NCBI RefSeq assembly: GCF_900101045.1
Contig: NZ_FNFN01000005.1
Location: 372,001 to 436,000 of the forward strand
DNA length: 64,000 nucleotides
Source: Nocardioides sp. YR527
GTDB taxonomy: Bacteria > Actinomycetota > Actinomycetes > Propionibacteriales > Nocardioidaceae
Direction of reading: 5' to 3'
The position numbers and the translations under genes were made by a program. This document shows, one piece after another, positions 51,555 to 60,346 of this stretch. Position 1 is the first letter of the stretch; each line of letters begins with the position of its first letter. The notes under the pieces are model-generated. The model did not search any database. It was not told the DNA's origin and saw nothing but the letters and a program-made list of their open reading frames with translations.

Positions 51555-53077
51555 GTCGCACGCTGGTGGTCTGGTGCGCCGACTGGCCGGTCGCCGCGGC
51601 GCTGGGCGATGCCGGTCTGCCGCGGCATCTGCCGGCGGCGGTCTTCGCGCAGAACCGGGTCCAGGCCTACAACCAGGCGGCGCGCGAGTTCGGGGTCAAG
51701 CGCGGGATGCGGCGCCGGGACGCCCAGTCGCGCTGCCCGGAGGTGCAGGTGCTCGCCGCCGACGAGGCCCGTGACGCGCGAGTCTTCGAGGAGGTGCTGG
51801 TGCGCCTGGAGGAGCTGCGCCCCGGTGTCATGCCGCTGCGTCCCGGGCTGGTCGCGCTGCGCTCGCCCGCACGCTTCTACGGCGGCGAGGCCGAGGCCGG
51901 CGCGGCGATCGCCGAGTGCGTGGTCGGGCTCGGGATCTGGGACGTACGGATCGGCATCGCCGATGAGCTCTTCACCGCCGAGCAGGCCGCGCGGAGCGCC
52001 GGGCTGCAGGAGACGTACGCGGTCCCGGCGGACGGTGGCTCCACCGCTTTCCTGCGCGCCCTGCCGGTCCATGTCCTCGAGGACGCGAACGCGGTCAGCC
52101 TGTTGCAGCGGCTCGGCCTGACCACGCTCGGCGGCCTCGCCGACCTGCCCGGGGCCGACGTCAAGGCGCGCTTCGGTGCGCAGGCCGCCTGGGTCCGCCA
52201 GGTGATCCACGGTGAGGGAGCGCGGCCGGTGTCCGGGCGTACGCCACCGCCCGAGCTCGCCACCGAGGTCGCCTTCGAGCCGCCGCTCGACTCCGCCGAG
52301 GCGGTCTGCTTCTCGGCCCGGCAGGCGGCGGAGGGCTTCGTGAAGGGCCTGGCGACGCGACAGGAGGTCTGCACCGAGGTGCGGATCGAGGTCGCGATGG
52401 AGGACGTCGCGGACTCCTGCCGCACCTGGGCGCACCCGCGCTGGTTCTCCTCCGTCGACCTCATCGACCGGCTGCACTGGCAGCTGGCCGGGGCGGCCTC
52501 GGGTGGCCGAGGTGGAGGCGTCACGGGAGTGCGCTTCGTCCCCGAGGTCGCCGTCTCCGAGGCGGTCCACGCCGACGGTCTCTGGGGCGGCACGAACGAG
52601 CGCGTCGATCGCGGCATCGCCCGGGTGCAGGGCCTGCTCGGCCACGAGGCCGTCGTCGCCCCGGTGCTCCAGGGTGGCCGGACCCCACGCGACCGGCAGG
52701 CGTACGTCCCCTGGGGCAACCGCCCCAGCACCCTCCGCGACCGCGCGCTGCCGTGGCCCGGCTCGATCCCGCCGCCGGCGCCCGCCCGGGTGCTCGCCGA
52801 TCCGTGGCCGGCGGAGGTCTGCGACCAGGCCGGGCGGCAGGTGGTGGTGCTCCCGCGCGGTGGTGTCTCCGCCGACCCCGCCCGCTACCGGCCCTCGGCA
52901 GGCCAGCCCTGGCAGCGGGTCGCCTCCTGGGCCGGTCCGTGGCCGGTCACCGAGGCGTGGTGGGAGCCCGACGGCGGAAGGCGGGTCGCCCGCTTCCAGC
53001 TCGTCGGGGTCGACGGCCGCGCCTGGCTGGCCACCTTCGACACCGACCACTGGCTCACCGAAGCCAGCTACGACTGA
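51551..53077 (+). CDS. imuB: ImuB, Y-family polymerase-like mutasome hub
   Basis: A 508-residue Y-family-related protein that links DnaE2 to the sliding clamp. The opening LVVWCADWPVAAAL replaces the catalytic acidic motif of active Y-family polymerases, so it should be inactive as a polymerase. VQAYNQAAREFGVKRGMRRRDAQSRCP is the finger-like region. The C-terminal end (WAGPWPVTEAWWEPDGGRRV, then TFDTDHWLTEASYD) is characteristic of ImuB. It is coupled to imuA' (ATGA) and followed by dnaE2 after 12 bases. Confidence 0.94.
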   Translation: MSRTLVVWCADWPVAAALGDAGLPRHLPAAVFAQNRVQAYNQAAREFGVKRGMRRRDAQSRCPEVQVLAADEARDARVFEEVLVRLEELRPGVMPLRPGLVALRSPARFYGGEAEAGAAIAECVVGLGIWDVRIGIADELFTAEQAARSAGLQETYAVPADGGSTAFLRALPVHVLEDANAVSLLQRLGLTTLGGLADLPGADVKARFGAQAAWVRQVIHGEGARPVSGRTPPPELATEVAFEPPLDSAEAVCFSARQAAEGFVKGLATRQEVCTEVRIEVAMEDVADSCRTWAHPRWFSSVDLIDRLHWQLAGAASGGRGGGVTGVRFVPEVAVSEAVHADGLWGGTNERVDRGIARVQGLLGHEAVVAPVLQGGRTPRDRQAYVPWGNRPSTLRDRALPWPGSIPPPAPARVLADPWPAEVCDQAGRQVVVLPRGGVSADPARYRPSAGQPWQRVASWAGPWPVTEAWWEPDGGRRVARFQLVGVDGRAWLATFDTDHWLTEASYD

Positions 53078-53089
53078 TGGGTTCGACCG

Positions 53090-56000
53090 ATGGGCTGGAA
53101 CAACCCCGAGATCCCCTGGAAGGAGCTGGAGCGGCGGCTCTCCGGCCGCCCGCCCACCGATCCGTACGGCGACGCGCCGATCTCGCGCCGCAAGAAGCGG
53201 CTGACCGATGAGGAGGTGTCGTGGCCGGAAGGGCCGGTGGTTCCGTACGCCGAGCTCCACGCCCACTCCGACTTCTCCTTCCTCGACGGAGCGAGCTCCC
53301 CGTCGGCGCTGGTCACCGAGGCGATCCGGCAGGGGCTGCACGGGATCGCGATCACCGACCATGACGGGTTCTACGGGGCCCCAGCGTTCGCCGAGGCGGC
53401 ACAGAAGCTCGCTCCTGTCGGTCGAGGGCCACTTCGTTCAGACCCTCGCGCCAGCGAGCGTGTCGAGACCAACACAGTCCCCTCGAGTGCGACAGACGAC
53501 CGTGTTGGTCTCGACACGCCTCCGCCTAGCGGCTCCGGCGGCTCGACCAGCGGGGGGCGGCGGTTGCTCACGGTCTACGGCGCCGAGCTGTCTCTGGGCC
53601 TGACCAAACCGCAGAACGGGATCGCCGACCCCGAGGGCAGCCATCTCCTCGTGCTCGCCCGCGGAGTCGAGGGCTACCGGCAGCTGGCCGGCGCGATCAC
53701 CGAGGCGCAGCTGCGCGGTGATGAGAAGGGGCGGCCGGCCTACGACCTCGACGAGCTCGCCGACCGGGCCCGCGCCGGCAACTGGCTGATCCTGACCGGG
53801 TGTCGCAAAGGTGAGGTGCGCCAGGCTCTCACGACCACCGGCCCGATCGCCGCGGCCCGGGCGCTGCGGGGTCTCGTCGATCGGTTCGGGAAGGACAACG
53901 TCGTCGTCGAGCTGACCGACCGCGGCCATCCGACCGACTCCTACGACAACGACCTGCTCGCCGGCATCGCCCGCGAGGCAGGGCTGCCCACGGTCGCCAC
54001 CAACAACGTCCACTACGCCACGCCCGACCGGCACCGGGTGGCCGACGCGCTCGCGGCGGTCCGCGCGCGCCGCACCCTGAGCGACATCGCCGGCTGGCTG
54101 CCGGCGGGCCCGGTGGCGTACGTCAGGTCGGGTGAGGAGATGGAGCAGCTCTTCCGGCGCTATCCCGGCGCGGTGGCACGCAGCGTCGAGATCGCCGAGG
54201 AGTGCGCCTTCGACCTGCGCAAGGCCACCCCGAAGCTGCCCAAGCGCGGGATCCCCGAGGGCGAGACCGCCGCGAGCCGGCTGCGCCATCTGACCGAGGA
54301 GGGTTTCGAGGAGCGCTATGCGAAGCCGTACGCCGCCGACCCGGAGTTCGTCGAGGAGGCCCGCGAGCGCGTGGAGCACGAGCTCGAGGTCATCGAGCGC
54401 AAGGACTTCCCTGGCTACTTCGTGATCGTGCACGACATCGTCGAGTTCGCCCGGAGCGAGAAGATCCTCTGCCAGGGGCGAGGATCGGCGGCCGCGTCCG
54501 CGGTCTGCTACGCGCTCGGGATCACCGCGATCGACCCGGTCTTCTACAAGCTGCCGTTCGAACGGTTCATCTCCGAGCACCGGGAGGAGGAGCCCGACAT
54601 CGACGTCGACTTCGACTCCGACAAGCGCGAGACGGTGATCCAGTGGGTCTACGACACCTACGGCCGGCGCAACGCCGCGCAGGTCGCGAACATCGTCGGC
54701 TATCGGCCGAAGATGGCGGTCAGAGACGCGGCCAAGGCGCTCGGCCACAGTCCCGGCCAGCAGGACGCCTGGTCCAAGCACCTCGGCTACTCCCGCGTCG
54801 AGGCGCCGGACGACGTCGGCATCCCAGCTCCGGTCCTCGCGCTGGCCGAGGAGATCCACGGAGCCCCGCGCCATCTCGGCATCCACTCCGGCGGCATGGT
54901 GCTGACCGAGGAGCCGATCGGCGAGGTCGTACCCATCGAGCGCGCCCGCATGGAGAAACGCACCGTGATCCAGTGGGACAAGGACGCCGCCGAATACATG
55001 GGGCTGGTGAAGTTCGACCTGCTCGGGCTCGGGATGCTGGCGGCGCTCGACCACATGATGCATCTGGCTCTCGAGCATCTGGGTGAGGAGTGGACCCTGG
55101 CGACCATCCCCAAGGAGGAGCCGGCGGTCTACGACATGCTCTGCCGGGCTGACTCGATCGGCGTCTTCCAGGTCGAGTCGCGCGCGCAGATCGGCACCCT
55201 GCCGCGCCTGCAGCCGCGCTGCTTCTACGACCTGGCCATCGAGATCGCGCTCATCCGGCCTGGGCCGGTGCAGGGCGGGGCGGTCCATCCCTACGTACGT
55301 CGGGCCACCGGACGCGAGGAGGTCACCTACGCCCACCCGTTGTTGAAGCCGGTGCTGAAGCGGACCCGTGGGGTTCCGCTGTTCCAGGAGCAGCTCATGG
55401 AGATGGGTCGTGTCCTGGGCGACTTCGACCACGACGACGCCGATCTGCTGCGCCGGGCGATGGGCTCGAAGCGTGGTCTCGAGCGGATCGACTCGCTCAA
55501 GGAGCAGCTCTATGAGGGCATGCGAGCCAAGGGGATGGCCGAGGAGACCGCGGAGGCGGTCTACACCCAGATCCTCTCCTTCGCGAACTTCGGCTTCGCC
55601 GAGTCCCACGCGCTGAGCTTCGCCAAGCTCGTCTACGCCTCCTCATGGTTCAAGCTCCACTACCCGGCCGCCTTCCTGGCCGGCCTGCTCCGCGCGCAGC
55701 CGATGGGCTTCTACTCACCGCAGTCGCTGACCCAGGACGCCCGCCGCCACGGAGTGGAGGTACGCCGCCCCGACCTCGTCCTCAGCCAGGCTGCCGCAGA
55801 CCTGGAGCCGCTCGACGTCGACGTGTCGGCCACCGGGAAGGACGACTGCCGGCTGGACGGGACCCAGACCCCGTGGGTGCCCGGCACCCCCGACCCGACC
55901 CCGGAGCACCGGCGTGACGGCAACTTCGCGGTGCGGCTGGGCCTGGATTCCGTACGCGGCATCGGCAAGGACGTCGCCGAGCGGATCGTGAAGGCCCGTG

Positions 56001-56644
56001 AGGAGGCACCGTTCAAGGACTCCCTCGACCTCTCCCGTCGCGCCGGACTGGAACGAGCCCAGCTTGAGGCACTGGCGACCGCTGGATGTTTGGAGGTGTT
56101 CACATCGAGTCGTCGCCAGGCGCTGTGGCAGGCGGGGTGGACCGAGACCGAGGACCAGCTCGAGGGGGTGCGGTTCACCGCCGAGACCCCCGTGCTGCCC
56201 GGCCTCGACCCGGTCGAGGAGACCCTGGCCGACCTGTGGGCAACCGGCGTGACCCCCGGCAGCCACCCCTTCGCCCATCTCCGCGCCGGCCTGACCGCGG
56301 CGGGGCTCCCGAAGATCAGCGACCTCCCCACCGCGGAGCCCGGTCGACGCATCACCATCGCCGGTCTGATCACCCACCGTCAGCGCCCCGGGACCGCAGG
56401 CGGCGTCACCTTCATCAACCTCGAGGACGAGACCGGCATGCTCAACGTCGTCTGCTCCGCCGGCCTGTGGAGGAAGCACCGCAAGATCGCCGTCTCCACC
56501 TCCGTCATGCTCATCCGCGGCATCCTCGAGCGCAACGACGGGGTCACCAACCTGGTCGCCGACCGCCTCGCCCCGCTCGAGGAGATCCACCCCGAGGCCG
56601 CCAGGGCCATCGCCGCCCGCCACCGCTCCCGCGACTTCCACTGA
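53090..56644 (+). CDS. dnaE2: Error-prone DNA polymerase DnaE2, with an in-frame repeat insertion
   Basis: An 1184-residue alpha-type polymerase for SOS translesion synthesis. The PHP domain opens YAELHAHSDFSFLDGASSP. The polymerase core has CQGRGSAAASAVCYALGIT and the catalytic PDIDVDFDSDKRE. Helix-hairpin-helix and OB-fold regions follow (VRGIGKDVAERI; TIAGLITHRQRPGTAGGVTFINLEDETG). Between FAEAAQKL and LLTVYGAELSLGL, where relatives run on directly, about 50 extra residues occur (roughly 53408-53563). They encode a low-complexity Arg/Ser/Gly/Pro stretch and derive from the 49-bp dispersed repeat. The frame is kept, so the enzyme may still work. Confidence 0.93.
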   Translation: MGWNNPEIPWKELERRLSGRPPTDPYGDAPISRRKKRLTDEEVSWPEGPVVPYAELHAHSDFSFLDGASSPSALVTEAIRQGLHGIAITDHDGFYGAPAFAEAAQKLAPVGRGPLRSDPRASERVETNTVPSSATDDRVGLDTPPPSGSGGSTSGGRRLLTVYGAELSLGLTKPQNGIADPEGSHLLVLARGVEGYRQLAGAITEAQLRGDEKGRPAYDLDELADRARAGNWLILTGCRKGEVRQALTTTGPIAAARALRGLVDRFGKDNVVVELTDRGHPTDSYDNDLLAGIAREAGLPTVATNNVHYATPDRHRVADALAAVRARRTLSDIAGWLPAGPVAYVRSGEEMEQLFRRYPGAVARSVEIAEECAFDLRKATPKLPKRGIPEGETAASRLRHLTEEGFEERYAKPYAADPEFVEEARERVEHELEVIERKDFPGYFVIVHDIVEFARSEKILCQGRGSAAASAVCYALGITAIDPVFYKLPFERFISEHREEEPDIDVDFDSDKRETVIQWVYDTYGRRNAAQVANIVGYRPKMAVRDAAKALGHSPGQQDAWSKHLGYSRVEAPDDVGIPAPVLALAEEIHGAPRHLGIHSGGMVLTEEPIGEVVPIERARMEKRTVIQWDKDAAEYMGLVKFDLLGLGMLAALDHMMHLALEHLGEEWTLATIPKEEPAVYDMLCRADSIGVFQVESRAQIGTLPRLQPRCFYDLAIEIALIRPGPVQGGAVHPYVRRATGREEVTYAHPLLKPVLKRTRGVPLFQEQLMEMGRVLGDFDHDDADLLRRAMGSKRGLERIDSLKEQLYEGMRAKGMAEETAEAVYTQILSFANFGFAESHALSFAKLVYASSWFKLHYPAAFLAGLLRAQPMGFYSPQSLTQDARRHGVEVRRPDLVLSQAAADLEPLDVDVSATGKDDCRLDGTQTPWVPGTPDPTPEHRRDGNFAVRLGLDSVRGIGKDVAERIVKAREEAPFKDSLDLSRRAGLERAQLEALATAGCLEVFTSSRRQALWQAGWTETEDQLEGVRFTAETPVLPGLDPVEETLADLWATGVTPGSHPFAHLRAGLTAAGLPKISDLPTAEPGRRITIAGLITHRQRPGTAGGVTFINLEDETGMLNVVCSAGLWRKHRKIAVSTSVMLIRGILERNDGVTNLVADRLAPLEEIHPEAARAIAARHRSRDFH
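53458..53550 (-). repeat. 49-bp dispersed repeat, copy 3, plus inverted half-copy, inside dnaE2
   Basis: A full copy in reverse orientation occupies 53502-53550 and is identical to copy 2. GCGTGTCGAGACCAACAC (53458-53475) is an inverted half-copy, exactly complementary to 53502-53519, so the two form an 18-bp stem with a 26-base loop. The insertion keeps the dnaE2 frame open. Confidence 0.9.
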
Positions 56645-56646
56645 CC

Positions 56647-56802
56647 GCCGAGACGTCGGCCAGGTCGGCCGAGACGTCACGTACGTCGGCCGAGACGTCA
56701 GTTAGGTCGGCCGAGACGTCAGTTCGTTGACGCTTCGGCCGACCGGAGCGACGTCTCGGCCGACGTACGTGACGCTTCGGCCGGCGGGGGTGACGCCTCG
56801 GC
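56647..56802. repeat. Array B: 21-bp repeats arranged as a giant hairpin
   Basis: Three complete 21-bp units (from 56647) of the form GCCGAGACGTC, six variable bases, GTCG are followed by a central unit. There GCCGAGACGTCA faces TGACGCTTCGGC around a short turn. Three complete units then follow in reverse orientation, ending CTCGGC at 56802. The variable six bases include ACGTAC, GGCCAG and AGTTAG. The array starts 2 bases after the dnaE2 stop and ends 5 bases before the convergent GNAT gene end. Its length of 156 bp equals that of Array A. Confidence 0.9.
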
Positions 56803-56807
56803 AAGGG

Positions 56808-57491
56808 TCAGAGGGGTGCGCGGAAGAGCTCGAAGGTCGTACGCCGCCGCTCCTCGAACCCGAGACCGAGGTAGACCGAGATGGCGCCGGTGTTGGCGAC
56901 CGAGGCGTGCATGAGGGCACGGGAGCCGCGGGCGTGGATGTCGGCGGTGACGGCGCGGACGAGGCGGCCGGCGAGGCCGCGGCCACGGGCCTCGGGCGCG
57001 GTGCAGACGGCGCTGATCTCGATCCATCCGCCCGGGTGCATCCGCTGGCCGGCCATCGCGACGAGGCGGCCCTCGTCGCGCAGCCCGAGATACGTACCCA
57101 TCGTGTGGGTCGCCTTCTCGAACGGCCCCGGCTCGGTGCGGGCGACGAGGTCGAGCATCTCGGGTACGTCGGAGGCTCCGAGCACGACCGCCTCGGGATC
57201 GGGTGCCGCGGCGACCCGGGACGTCTCGACGAGCTGGACCCCCTCGCCACCGCCGACCATCTCCCACCCCTCGCTGCAGACCCCGGCCGCGCCGGTGATC
57301 AGCGCGGTGCCACCGGGCCCGACGGCCGCGGCGAGATCCCGCCACGCCTGCGGCGAACCGGGGTCGGAGACCGCGGCGAACGGCGAGATGTCGGGACGGT
57401 AGCGACGGGCGAGCCCGGAGCCCTCGGCGAGCGAGGCATGGGGGCCGGTCAGCGAGTGCCAGGCCGGGTTGTCGAGAACATCGTCGAGCAC
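56808..57491 (-). CDS. GNAT-family N-acetyltransferase (FR47-like)
   Basis: A 227-residue acetyltransferase. The GNAT core is in the C-terminal half: WIEISAVCTAPEARGRGLAGRLVRAV (acetyl-CoA loop RGRGLAG) and LMHASVANTGAISVYLGLGFEERRR. The N-terminal half is less conserved, as in FR47-type proteins. The start is read as GTG at 57491. The substrate is unknown. The stop lies directly beyond repeat Array B. Confidence 0.9.
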   Translation of the reverse strand: MLDDVLDNPAWHSLTGPHASLAEGSGLARRYRPDISPFAAVSDPGSPQAWRDLAAAVGPGGTALITGAAGVCSEGWEMVGGGEGVQLVETSRVAAAPDPEAVVLGASDVPEMLDLVARTEPGPFEKATHTMGTYLGLRDEGRLVAMAGQRMHPGGWIEISAVCTAPEARGRGLAGRLVRAVTADIHARGSRALMHASVANTGAISVYLGLGFEERRRTTFELFRAPL

Positions 57492-57549
57492 TCCGAGATC
57501 TTCGCACCCCCGCTCCAGGCACGGTTAACCCTTTTCGACAGGTGGATCC

Positions 57550-57561
57550 GATAATGGACGG
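57550..57561 (+). promoter_or_regulatory. hemW promoter -10 box
   Basis: GATAAT (57550-57555) lies 6 bases upstream of the GTG at 57562, placing the transcription start at the start codon. No convincing -35 hexamer was found. Confidence 0.5.
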
Positions 57562-58773
57562 GTGCCTTCCGCTCTGCCTCCCGGCGACCCCGCCCCCACC
57601 GACGGGTCGCTGCCGGCCGAATCGCTGAGCACGCTGGGGGAGAAGGGACTGGGCTTCTACGTCCACGTCCCGTTCTGCACGGTCAGATGCGGCTACTGCG
57701 ACTTCAACACCTACACCGCGCTCGAGCTCGGAGAAGGCGTGAGCCGGCAGACGTACGCCGACCAGGCCATCGAGGAGGTCAGGCTGGCCCGTCGCGTACT
57801 GGGCGAGCGTGACAAGCAGGTCGACACGATCTTCTTCGGCGGCGGCACGCCGACCCTCCTCCCGGCCCAGGACCTGACGGGCATCCTGACCGCTATCAAG
57901 GACGAGTTCGGCCTCGCCGACGACGTCGAGGTAACCACCGAGGCCAACCCCGACTCCGTCGACCTGGACTACCTGCGCACCCTGCGCGAGGGCGGCTTCA
58001 CCCGGCTCAGCTTCGGCATGCAGTCGGCCGTCCCGCACGTCCTGAAGACCCTCGACCGCACCCACGACCCCGAGCGGGTCCCCCTGGTCGTGGAGTGGGC
58101 CCGCGAGGCCGGCTTCGAGCAGGTCTCCCTCGACCTCATCTACGGCACCCCGGGTGAGTCGGTCGACGACTGGCGGACCAGCCTGGAAGCCGCGCTGGCC
58201 AGCGACCCCGACCACATCTCGGCCTACTCCCTCATCGTCGAGGACGGCACCGCGCTCGCCCGCCGAGTGAGGAGGGGCGAGGTCGAGATGCCCGACGAGG
58301 ACGACCTCGCCGACAAGTACGAGCTGGCCGACGCCACCCTCCGCAAGCACGGCCTGACCTGGTACGAGGTCTCCAACTGGGCCACCGACGAGTCCCAGCG
58401 ATGCCGCCACAACATGCTCTACTGGCAGGGCGGCGACTGGTGGGGCGTCGGCCCCGGCGCCCACAGCCACGTCGGCGGCACCCGGTGGTGGAACGTCAAG
58501 CACCCCAAGGCGTACGCGGACCGGATCAACAGCAACCAGAGCCCGGCCCACGCGCGCGAGATCCTCGCCGAGGAGGACCGCCGCGTCGAGCGTGTCCTGC
58601 TCGAGCTCAGACTCGCCGACGGCCTCCCGACAGACGCCCTCGACGACGAGGGACGCGCCGCTCTTCCGGAGCAGGTACACCGCGGCCTGGTCACCGTCGC
58701 CGACGACACGATCCTCCTCACCGAGACCGGCAGGCTCCTCGCCGACGCCGTGGTCCGAGACCTGCTCCCCTGA
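57562..58773 (+). CDS. hemW: HemW-type radical SAM protein (haem chaperone)
   Basis: A 403-residue radical SAM enzyme formerly annotated as oxygen-independent coproporphyrinogen III oxidase. The cluster motif CTVRCGYC (Cys39, Cys43, Cys46) has the CxxxCxxC spacing. FFGGGTPTLLPAQDL, TTEANPDSVD and RLSFGMQSA are family motifs. The HemW C-terminal domain is present (WYEVSNWA, GVGPGAHSHVGGTRWWN). It lacks the extra N-terminal region of true HemN. It is probably leaderless. Confidence 0.93.
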   Translation: MPSALPPGDPAPTDGSLPAESLSTLGEKGLGFYVHVPFCTVRCGYCDFNTYTALELGEGVSRQTYADQAIEEVRLARRVLGERDKQVDTIFFGGGTPTLLPAQDLTGILTAIKDEFGLADDVEVTTEANPDSVDLDYLRTLREGGFTRLSFGMQSAVPHVLKTLDRTHDPERVPLVVEWAREAGFEQVSLDLIYGTPGESVDDWRTSLEAALASDPDHISAYSLIVEDGTALARRVRRGEVEMPDEDDLADKYELADATLRKHGLTWYEVSNWATDESQRCRHNMLYWQGGDWWGVGPGAHSHVGGTRWWNVKHPKAYADRINSNQSPAHAREILAEEDRRVERVLLELRLADGLPTDALDDEGRAALPEQVHRGLVTVADDTILLTETGRLLADAVVRDLLP

Positions 58774-58862
58774 GCATCCCTGAGTCCGGGACCTTGGTCC
58801 TGACCGAAGGATCAGGGGTGATCCTGATTGGTAAAGCGCGCCCGACAGGAGAGAGTGGAGCT

Positions 58863-59057
58863 ATGGCAACCACAACTCTTTCCCGTCCCAGCAACGACAA
58901 ATGGATCGCCGGCGTCTGCGGCGGTCTCGGCGCCCGTTTCGGCATCAACTCCAACCTGATCCGACTGGCGTTCGTCATCTCCTGCCTGCTCCCCGGACCG
59001 CAGTTCATCGTCTACATCGTGCTGTGGATCATCATGCCGAAGAAGTCGTCGTACTGA
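58863..59057 (+). CDS. Small PspC-domain membrane protein
   Basis: A 64-residue protein consisting of one PspC domain: LSRPSNDKWIAGVCGGLGAR and a single hydrophobic helix pair (LAFVISCLLPGPQFIVYIVLWIIMP). The GVCGGLG motif is diagnostic. The ATG at 58863 follows GACAGGAGAG. It could act in envelope-stress sensing, though single-domain PspC proteins are poorly understood. Confidence 0.9.
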   Translation: MATTTLSRPSNDKWIAGVCGGLGARFGINSNLIRLAFVISCLLPGPQFIVYIVLWIIMPKKSSY

Positions 59058-59064
59058 CGGAGCC

Positions 59065-59913
59065 TCAGGCGGGCTCGGTGACGAAGTCGATGAGCTCCTC
59101 GACCCGCCCGAGCAGGGCGGGCTCCAGGTCACCGAACGAGTTCACCCGCCCGAGGATGTGCTTCCACGCGCGAGCGATGTCGGCCTGATCGCGGTGGGGC
59201 CAGCCCAGGTGCTGGCAGATGCCCTTCTTCCACTCGATCGAGCGCGGAACGTTCGGCCAGGCCTCGAGCCCGAGCCGGGCCGGCTTGACCGCCTGCCACA
59301 CGTCGATGAACGGGTGCCCGACGATCAGCACGTGCTCGCCGACCTTGGAGCGCCGGATCGACTCCGCGATCCGGGCCTCCTTGGAGCCCTTGACCAGGTG
59401 GTCGACGAGCACCCCGACCCGCCGCTCGCGGCCGGGGCGGAAGTCGACCAGGTGGTCGGCGAGGTCGTCGACGCCGCCGAGATACTCGACGACCACACCC
59501 TCGATCCGCAGGTCGTCGCCCCAGATCTTCTCGACCAGCTCGGCGTCGTGACGCCCTTCGACGAAGATCCGCGACTCGCGGGCCACCCTGGCCTTGACGT
59601 CGGAGACGGCCACCGAACCCGAGGCGGTCCGGGTCGGCTTCGCCGGTGCCGTCCGGGTCACCGGGGGAGTGAGGATCACCGGCTTGCCCTCGAGCCAGAA
59701 CCCAGGCCCCAGCGGGAACGTACGCCGCTTGCCGTGCCGGTCCTCGAGGGTCAGCGTGTGCAGGTCGCGGTCGATGCGTACGATCTCGCCGACGAAGTCG
59801 GTCTCGATCTCCTCGACCACCGCACCCAGCTCCGCCGGGGTCTCGACGGCGCGCCCGTGCTTGGGCTTCTTCCAGTCGCCGGCCAGGACGTCGGAGCCGT
59901 AGCGATCGCTCAT
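59065..59913 (-). CDS. DUF3097 family protein
   Basis: A 282-residue protein of a family restricted mainly to actinobacteria. It starts MSDRYGSDVLAGDWKKPKHG and contains RIFVEGRHDAELVEKIWGDD, resembling a Toprim-type segment, and VLIVGHPFIDVWQAVKP. Function is unknown. It ends 8 bases from the convergent PspC gene. A DUF2470-like gene lies 19 bases upstream on the same strand and is probably co-transcribed. Confidence 0.88.
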   Translation of the reverse strand: MSDRYGSDVLAGDWKKPKHGRAVETPAELGAVVEEIETDFVGEIVRIDRDLHTLTLEDRHGKRRTFPLGPGFWLEGKPVILTPPVTRTAPAKPTRTASGSVAVSDVKARVARESRIFVEGRHDAELVEKIWGDDLRIEGVVVEYLGGVDDLADHLVDFRPGRERRVGVLVDHLVKGSKEARIAESIRRSKVGEHVLIVGHPFIDVWQAVKPARLGLEAWPNVPRSIEWKKGICQHLGWPHRDQADIARAWKHILGRVNSFGDLEPALLGRVEELIDFVTEPA

Positions 59914-59932
59914 CCGGAGAACGGTAGTGGAG

Positions 59933-60205
59933 TCAGCGGCGAGAACCGGTGAGCACGCGCCCGAGCTGCTCGAGAACCTCGTCCGGCGTGGCCGCGGTCT
60001 GCGGGAACCGGAAGGTCACGTGGTGGCCGCCGTCGAGGGTGATCCAGGAGACGTCGACGCTCTCGGCGGTGAGGTCGGAGAGGCGTACGCCGACGATGTG
60101 GCGCGGTCGCAGCCCGAGCCGTGCCGAGAGCGAGCGGCACAGGTCCGCCTGGTGCTCGTCGTTGGCGTGGGCCGTGATGCGGACCAGCAGATCGTCGGCG
60201 ATCAT
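59933..60205 (-). CDS. DUF2470-like iron-regulated protein
   Basis: A 90-residue protein. ITAHANDEHQADLCRSLSARLG, SVDVSWITLDGGHHVTFRFPQTAATPDEVLEQLG matches the DUF2470 pattern (H-N-D-H...D start, FPFP-like end), a domain found alone or at the C-terminus of HugZ-type haem oxygenases. A good DtxR/IdeR iron box lies 42 bases upstream, so expression should rise in iron starvation. A role in haem or iron handling is inferred. The family call is from motif memory. Confidence 0.7.
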   Translation of the reverse strand: MIADDLLVRITAHANDEHQADLCRSLSARLGLRPRHIVGVRLSDLTAESVDVSWITLDGGHHVTFRFPQTAATPDEVLEQLGRVLTGSRR

Positions 60206-60246
60206 AGGACTCTCCAGTGGGGCGGAAGCAGTGCAGCGAATGGCTC

Positions 60247-60265
60247 TAAGGTCAGCCTAACCTAA
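60247..60265 (-). promoter_or_regulatory. DtxR/IdeR iron box
   Basis: On the minus strand the sequence TTAGGTTAGGCTGACCTTA matches the 19-bp iron-box consensus TTAGGTTAGGCTAACCTAA at 17 positions. It lies 42 bases upstream of the DUF2470-like gene start (60205), and about 80 bases upstream of the hrcA promoter on the other strand. Confidence 0.85.
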
Positions 60266-60346
60266 GGCTATCTCGATGGCGAGAGAAGTAACCCGTTCCA
60301 CAGAGTGGAGCGGCCACCGGAAACTGGTTCCTGTGCCGTGAACCGG

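Noticed and set aside
56647..56802. Coding sequence with seven-residue repeats
   Set aside because: Both strands stay open because the 21-bp unit is a multiple of three, but there is no start with a ribosome site, the second half is inverted, and the array fills a convergent gap.
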